NCBI GenBank assembly: GCA_050739575.1
Contig: JBOIBN010000021.1
Span: forward strand, 1-36,133
Source: JBOIBN01 sp050739575
Lineage (GTDB): Bacteria; Pseudomonadota; Gammaproteobacteria; JAKDMP01
Direction of reading: 5' to 3'
Length of the DNA: 36,133 nt
Shown: piece by piece, positions 32,830 through 36,133 of the stretch
Layout of the letters: the number at the start of each line of letters is the position of its first letter
Numbering within the stretch: the stretch's first letter is position 1
Position numbers and translations under genes: made by a program
The notes under the pieces: generated by a model
What the model was told of the DNA's origin: nothing
Database searches by the model: none
Seen by the model: only the letters and a program-made list of their open reading frames with translations

Positions 32830-34473
32830 TCATTTACTTGATGGTGCAGGCCGGGCCCTCGCACTGCGGCGTTGGCGCGCGTCTCGCCAGGCGATGACCG
32901 GCAGTACGAGCGCGAGCACGAGGCAGCCGCCGACGGCGTAGACCATGATGGGATACAGGGAGTAGCCGGGCAGCAGGATCTTCACGCCGCCGAATGCGGA
33001 GGCGAGCGCGAACAGCACGGCGTAAATCGCGATCGCGAACGCGACTCCACCGGCGGCGCGGCGGACCGGCTCTACCACACGCGCCTGCGGTTCGCGCCTC
33101 GGCCGCAGCATGAGCGACAGTCCGATCATGAGCACGGCGGAGACGCCGAGTGCGATGAGGTCGCCGGTGCCGTCGAAGCCGAAAGCCATCAGCGTGCCGC
33201 CGACCGCAAGGCAGGCGACGATGGACCAGAAGGCGGCGCGGGCATTCGCGCGCGGCCAAGTCAGGCCGAGCACCAGCGGCACCAGCAGCGCGATGTGCAC
33301 GGCGCTGTTGATGACCAGGAAATGCAGGATGCTCTTCACGCCGAGCGCGCCGACGATGCCGATCAGGCCGAGCGCCACCTGCAGACCGAAGCTGAGCCAG
33401 ACGGCGCGGCGCCCGCTCGCATGCACGCCGAAGTAGCGGTCGAGCACGTCGAACTGCACGATCGAGGCGATGTTGTTGATGACCGCGTCGCCGGTGGAGA
33501 ACACGAGCGCCAGTCCGCCGAGCAGGAAAAGCACCGCAGCCCAGCCCGGGAACAGTGCTACTACCAGGCGGGTCGCGGCCTGATCGGGCGCGATCTGCGG
33601 CATCACTTGGTAGGCGATCATTCCCATCACGCCCGAGCCCAGCGCGAAGGGAATCCACAGCGCCGGGAACCCCATCATCGCGCGCGCCGCGCTCTTGTCG
33701 TCGCGCGCCGAGAACATGCGCTGCCACAGCACGGGATTGGCGATCGCGAGCGCCGCCAGCGCCAGGAAGAAATCGAGCATCTTGGTCGGCCCCCAGGCCA
33801 CGAGGTTGCGCTGCGCCGGCGCCAGCTCCGCGACGAAGTGCGGGAGATCCACGCGGTATGCGGCGAGCGCCAGGCTCACGGCAACGGCCAGCCCCGCGAT
33901 CACGAGCTGGTAGACGTGCGCGCGCGCCGTGCCCTCGTAGCCGCCGAGCGCCGTATAGAGAATCAGCACGCCGCCGCCGATCAGGCTTGCGACCCGTGCG
34001 TCGATATTGAGCAGCGATGCGAGGACGATGCCGATCGCCACGACCACCGAAATCACCACCAGCACGCTCGCGAGCAGCACGGTGAGCAACGCGGCGAGGC
34101 GGGTGCGCTCGTCGTAACGTGCGCCGTAATATTCGACCAGCGTCACGCCGCGCGGCAGCGCCCGTCGCATGCGCGAGATGAGATTCACCGGCCACACGAA
34201 GAACACGAGCGGCAGTGCGACACCCAGCGCGTACCAGATCGGGCCGGAAAGGCCGTAGCGAAAGCCGCTCTCGGCGGCGGCCAGCAGCGTGTAGTTGCTG
34301 GCGTAGACAGCGACCAGCGTCGCGATCAGCGCGCCGGTGCCGAAATCGCGGTGCCCGACGTAGGCCACCTCCTCGGCCTGCTTGCCGCCGCGGCTGCGCA
34401 GGAAATTGCGCAGGTTCCAGGCGAGCAGGCACAGGAAGTACACACCCACCACGATCGTCACTCCGCTCCGCAT
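32830..34473 (-). CDS. Sodium:solute symporter family transporter
   Basis: This 547-residue inner-membrane transporter of the SSS family has about 13 hydrophobic segments. It has the family features near the N-terminus (YASNYTLLAAAESGFRYG), a Gly-rich LYTALGGYEGTARAHVYQ segment, and a mid-protein LVFSTGDAVINNIASIVQFD segment matching the conserved SSS core. The substrate cannot be read from sequence. It is divergent from nhaA, and the 129-bp gap to the small leader ORF is the likely shared promoter region. Confidence 0.85.
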   Translation of the reverse strand: MRSGVTIVVGVYFLCLLAWNLRNFLRSRGGKQAEEVAYVGHRDFGTGALIATLVAVYASNYTLLAAAESGFRYGLSGPIWYALGVALPLVFFVWPVNLISRMRRALPRGVTLVEYYGARYDERTRLAALLTVLLASVLVVISVVVAIGIVLASLLNIDARVASLIGGGVLILYTALGGYEGTARAHVYQLVIAGLAVAVSLALAAYRVDLPHFVAELAPAQRNLVAWGPTKMLDFFLALAALAIANPVLWQRMFSARDDKSAARAMMGFPALWIPFALGSGVMGMIAYQVMPQIAPDQAATRLVVALFPGWAAVLFLLGGLALVFSTGDAVINNIASIVQFDVLDRYFGVHASGRRAVWLSFGLQVALGLIGIVGALGVKSILHFLVINSAVHIALLVPLVLGLTWPRANARAAFWSIVACLAVGGTLMAFGFDGTGDLIALGVSAVLMIGLSLMLRPRREPQARVVEPVRRAAGGVAFAIAIYAVLFALASAFGGVKILLPGYSLYPIMVYAVGGCLVLALVLPVIAWRDARQRRSARARPAPSSK

Positions 34474-34602
34474 CCGTATCTTTCCGCGCCGGGCGAATCA
34501 GCGGACGATTATGCCTGCTTGCGCCGCGGTCACGTTGACGCGGTCCGCCGCACGCCCTAGCATGCCCATACGTCTTGCAGCACCAAAGCGCCGGGAGCCC
34601 GA

Positions 34603-34677
34603 ATGAAAAATCCGCCCGACCACCTGCCCGCACCCGCCTTCGCCCCCGGCTTTGCTGGCGGCCCGATCGGCTTCTAA
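34603..34677 (+). CDS. Possible 24-residue leader ORF upstream of nhaA
   Basis: An ATG at 34603 with GGGAG at 34592-34596 opens a 24-residue Pro/Ala/Gly-rich peptide (MKNPPDHLPAPAFAPGF...) that stops at 34677, three bases before the nhaA ATG. nhaA itself has no clear ribosome binding site, so translational coupling through this small ORF is plausible. It may equally be a chance ORF. Confidence 0.4.
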   Translation: MKNPPDHLPAPAFAPGFAGGPIGF

Positions 34678-34680
34678 GCG

Positions 34681-35916
34681 ATGGGAAACCGCGGACTCTT
34701 CGCCGCGCTGCGGTCGTTCTTCCTTCTCGAACCGGCCGCGGGGATCATCCTGCTCGGCGCCGCCGTGCTGGCGATCGCGCTCGCCAACTCGCCTCTCGCG
34801 CACTACTACAGCCTTCTGATCAACGTGCCGGTAGAGATACGGGCCGGCACGTTCGAGATCGCCAAGCCGGTGCTGCTGTGGATCAACGACGGCCTCATGG
34901 CGATCTTCTTCTTCCAGATCGGACTCGAACTCAAACGCGAAGTGCGCGAAGGCGAACTCTCAAGCCTGCGCAACGTGGCGCTTCCTGCCATCGGTGCCGT
35001 CGGCGGCATGGCCGTGCCGGCGCTCTTCTACGTGCTGATCAATACCGGCAACGCGACGGCCCTTCAGGGCTGGGCCATCCCCGCCGCGACCGACATCGCC
35101 TTCGCGCTCGGAATTCTCTCACTCTTCGGGCGCCGCGTTCCGACCGGGCTCAAGATTTTCCTCGTCTCGATCGCCATCTTCGACGACATCGGCGCGATCC
35201 TCATCATCGCGTTCTTCTACACGCACGACCTGTCGCTTGTTGCGCTCGCCGTAGCGGGCGGCTGCCTGATCGTGCTCTACATTCTCAACCGCCGCGGCAT
35301 CGTCTCCGTCGTCCCGTATCTGCTCGTCGGCCTTGTCATGTGGGTTGCCGTGCTCAAATCCGGCGTGCACGCCACCCTCGCCGGCGTTCTGCTCGCCCTG
35401 TTCATACCGCTGCGCGACCGGAACAATCCCGAGCGTTCGCCTCTGCTCAAACTCGAACACGATCTCGGCCCCTCGGTTTCCTTCGTGATTCTGCCGCTGT
35501 TCGCCTTCGCCAATGCCGGGGTTCCGCTCGGCGCGCTCGGTGCCGCCCAGTTGCTGCATCCGGTCACGCTCGGCATCGCCGCCGGACTCTTCCTCGGCAA
35601 GCAGTTGGGCGTGTTTTCCTTCTGCTGGCTCGGGATCAAGCTCAGGATCGCAAAGCTACCGCCTGGGACGAACTGGGCCGCCTTTTACGGCGCGGCGCTG
35701 CTCTGCGGCGTCGGATTCACCATGAGCCTTTTCATCGCCGCCCTTGCGTTCGAGGAAGGCGCCGGCGCCTATGAAGGTCTCGACCGGCTCGGCATTCTGA
35801 TCGGATCATTCGCCTCGGGCATCGTCGGCTACCTGGTGCTCCGCTTCGCGCTGCGCAACCGTACCGGTGGCGCCGGGCTTACTCCTTCCCCAATCCAATC
35901 CCACTCCGAAACCTGA
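34681..35916 (+). CDS. nhaA: Na+/H+ antiporter NhaA
   Basis: This 411-residue inner-membrane antiporter exchanges sodium (or lithium) for protons. The ion-binding Asp pair is D168-D169 in AIFDDIGAI (E. coli D163-D164), and D138 in ATDIAFALG matches E. coli D133. The length and the 12-segment layout are normal for NhaA. No nhaR regulator is adjacent. The start is ATG 34681, three bases after the possible leader ORF. Confidence 0.92.
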   Translation: MGNRGLFAALRSFFLLEPAAGIILLGAAVLAIALANSPLAHYYSLLINVPVEIRAGTFEIAKPVLLWINDGLMAIFFFQIGLELKREVREGELSSLRNVALPAIGAVGGMAVPALFYVLINTGNATALQGWAIPAATDIAFALGILSLFGRRVPTGLKIFLVSIAIFDDIGAILIIAFFYTHDLSLVALAVAGGCLIVLYILNRRGIVSVVPYLLVGLVMWVAVLKSGVHATLAGVLLALFIPLRDRNNPERSPLLKLEHDLGPSVSFVILPLFAFANAGVPLGALGAAQLLHPVTLGIAAGLFLGKQLGVFSFCWLGIKLRIAKLPPGTNWAAFYGAALLCGVGFTMSLFIAALAFEEGAGAYEGLDRLGILIGSFASGIVGYLVLRFALRNRTGGAGLTPSPIQSHSET

Positions 35917-35934
35917 CGTTACCGGACATCGGAT

Positions 35935-36132
35935 TCAAGGCGGATTCTGCCGGGAATTTGCAGCCCGCCACGGCAGACGCGGCGGAACGCGCCACCACAA
36001 GAACAACACGTAGAGCCAGACGACGACATAGAGCACGGCGAACACCCACAACGGCAACGGCAGATAAATCACCCGTTCGATCCAGCCCGCAATGAGCGGA
36101 GTGGGTTTCCCTCCGCCCCCGAGATCGGCCTG
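35935..36132 (-). CDS. 3' end of an unknown membrane protein (partial)
   Basis: The minus strand reads 65 residues to a TGA at 35937-35935. The visible part includes GWIERVIYLPLPLWVFAVLY and a hydrophobic stretch ending FLWWRVPPRLPW, consistent with a C-terminal membrane helix. The 5' part is outside the window. Family not recognised. It converges on nhaA with 18 bases between the stops. Confidence 0.55.
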   Translation of the reverse strand, partial: QADLGGGGKPTPLIAGWIERVIYLPLPLWVFAVLYVVVWLYVLFLWWRVPPRLPWRAANSRQNPP

Positions 36133-36133
36133 C

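Noticed and set aside
32872..34560. 562-codon plus-strand ORF opposite the symporter gene
   Set aside because: It is extremely His/Arg/Glu-rich and mirrors the transporter codons. The minus strand has the real membrane protein.

Overview
The window is high-GC chromosomal DNA from what is most likely a gammaproteobacterium. The clues are a complete aryl polyene (APE) operon collinear with the E. coli/Xenorhabdus ape genes, an ada-alkA/ogt pair, rhlE, nhaA, and a bufferin-type copper RiPP operon. I cannot name a genus. The left edge (1-341) is a nest of transposase remnants: the 3' end of an IS3-like element that appears to have landed in a second transposase gene. This marks the boundary of the biosynthetic locus.

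Positions 584-17852 hold one tightly coupled plus-strand operon of 19 genes, most overlapping by 4-11 bp. The order is apeC (chain-length factor), apeD (acyltransferase), apeE and apeF (ACPs), apeG (membrane protein), apeH (aryl-ACP/CoA ligase), apeI (dehydratase), apeJ (glycosyltransferase-acyltransferase), a MIO-type aromatic amino acid ammonia-lyase, apeK (thioesterase), apeL (LolA-like), apeM (MMPL exporter), apeN (lipoprotein), apeO (KS), apeP (dehydratase), apeQ (KR), apeR (KS), a flavin halogenase-like protein and a second LpxL-type acyltransferase. The lyase probably supplies the aryl starter. ApeH loads it, and ApeO/C, Q, I/P and R extend it to a polyene. ApeD, ApeJ and the extra acyltransferase attach it to a lipid or sugar anchor, and ApeL/M/N move it to the outer membrane. 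The halogenase-like protein suggests a tailored (halogenated or oxidised) head group. A PIG-L deacetylase (17801-18589, minus) runs convergently into the end of the operon.

18737-23741 encodes a redox module: a GltD-like flavoprotein with two C-terminal iron-sulfur segments, then KorA (gamma-alpha fusion) and KorB of a 2-oxoacid:ferredoxin oxidoreductase. A 320-bp, hairpin-rich non-coding repeat sits between the flavoprotein gene and korA. On the minus strand, 23738-25651 is a bufferin-like operon: a DUF2282 precursor with four Cys, a DUF692 (MNIO) enzyme and a DUF2063 partner. It is divergent from rhlE (26023-27288). ada-alkA and ogt (27374-29313, minus) form a DNA alkylation repair pair.

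29340-32640 looks foreign: lower GC, a scar containing the C-terminal remnant of a class III aminotransferase, a large unrecognised protein with a zinc ribbon and a PD-(D/E)XK-like nuclease motif that is split by a one-base frameshift in an A-run, and a small lipoprotein-like ORF. The right end has a sodium:solute symporter (minus), a divergent nhaA antiporter gene preceded by a possible 24-codon leader ORF, and the 3' end of an unknown membrane protein. No tRNA, rRNA or CRISPR array was seen.
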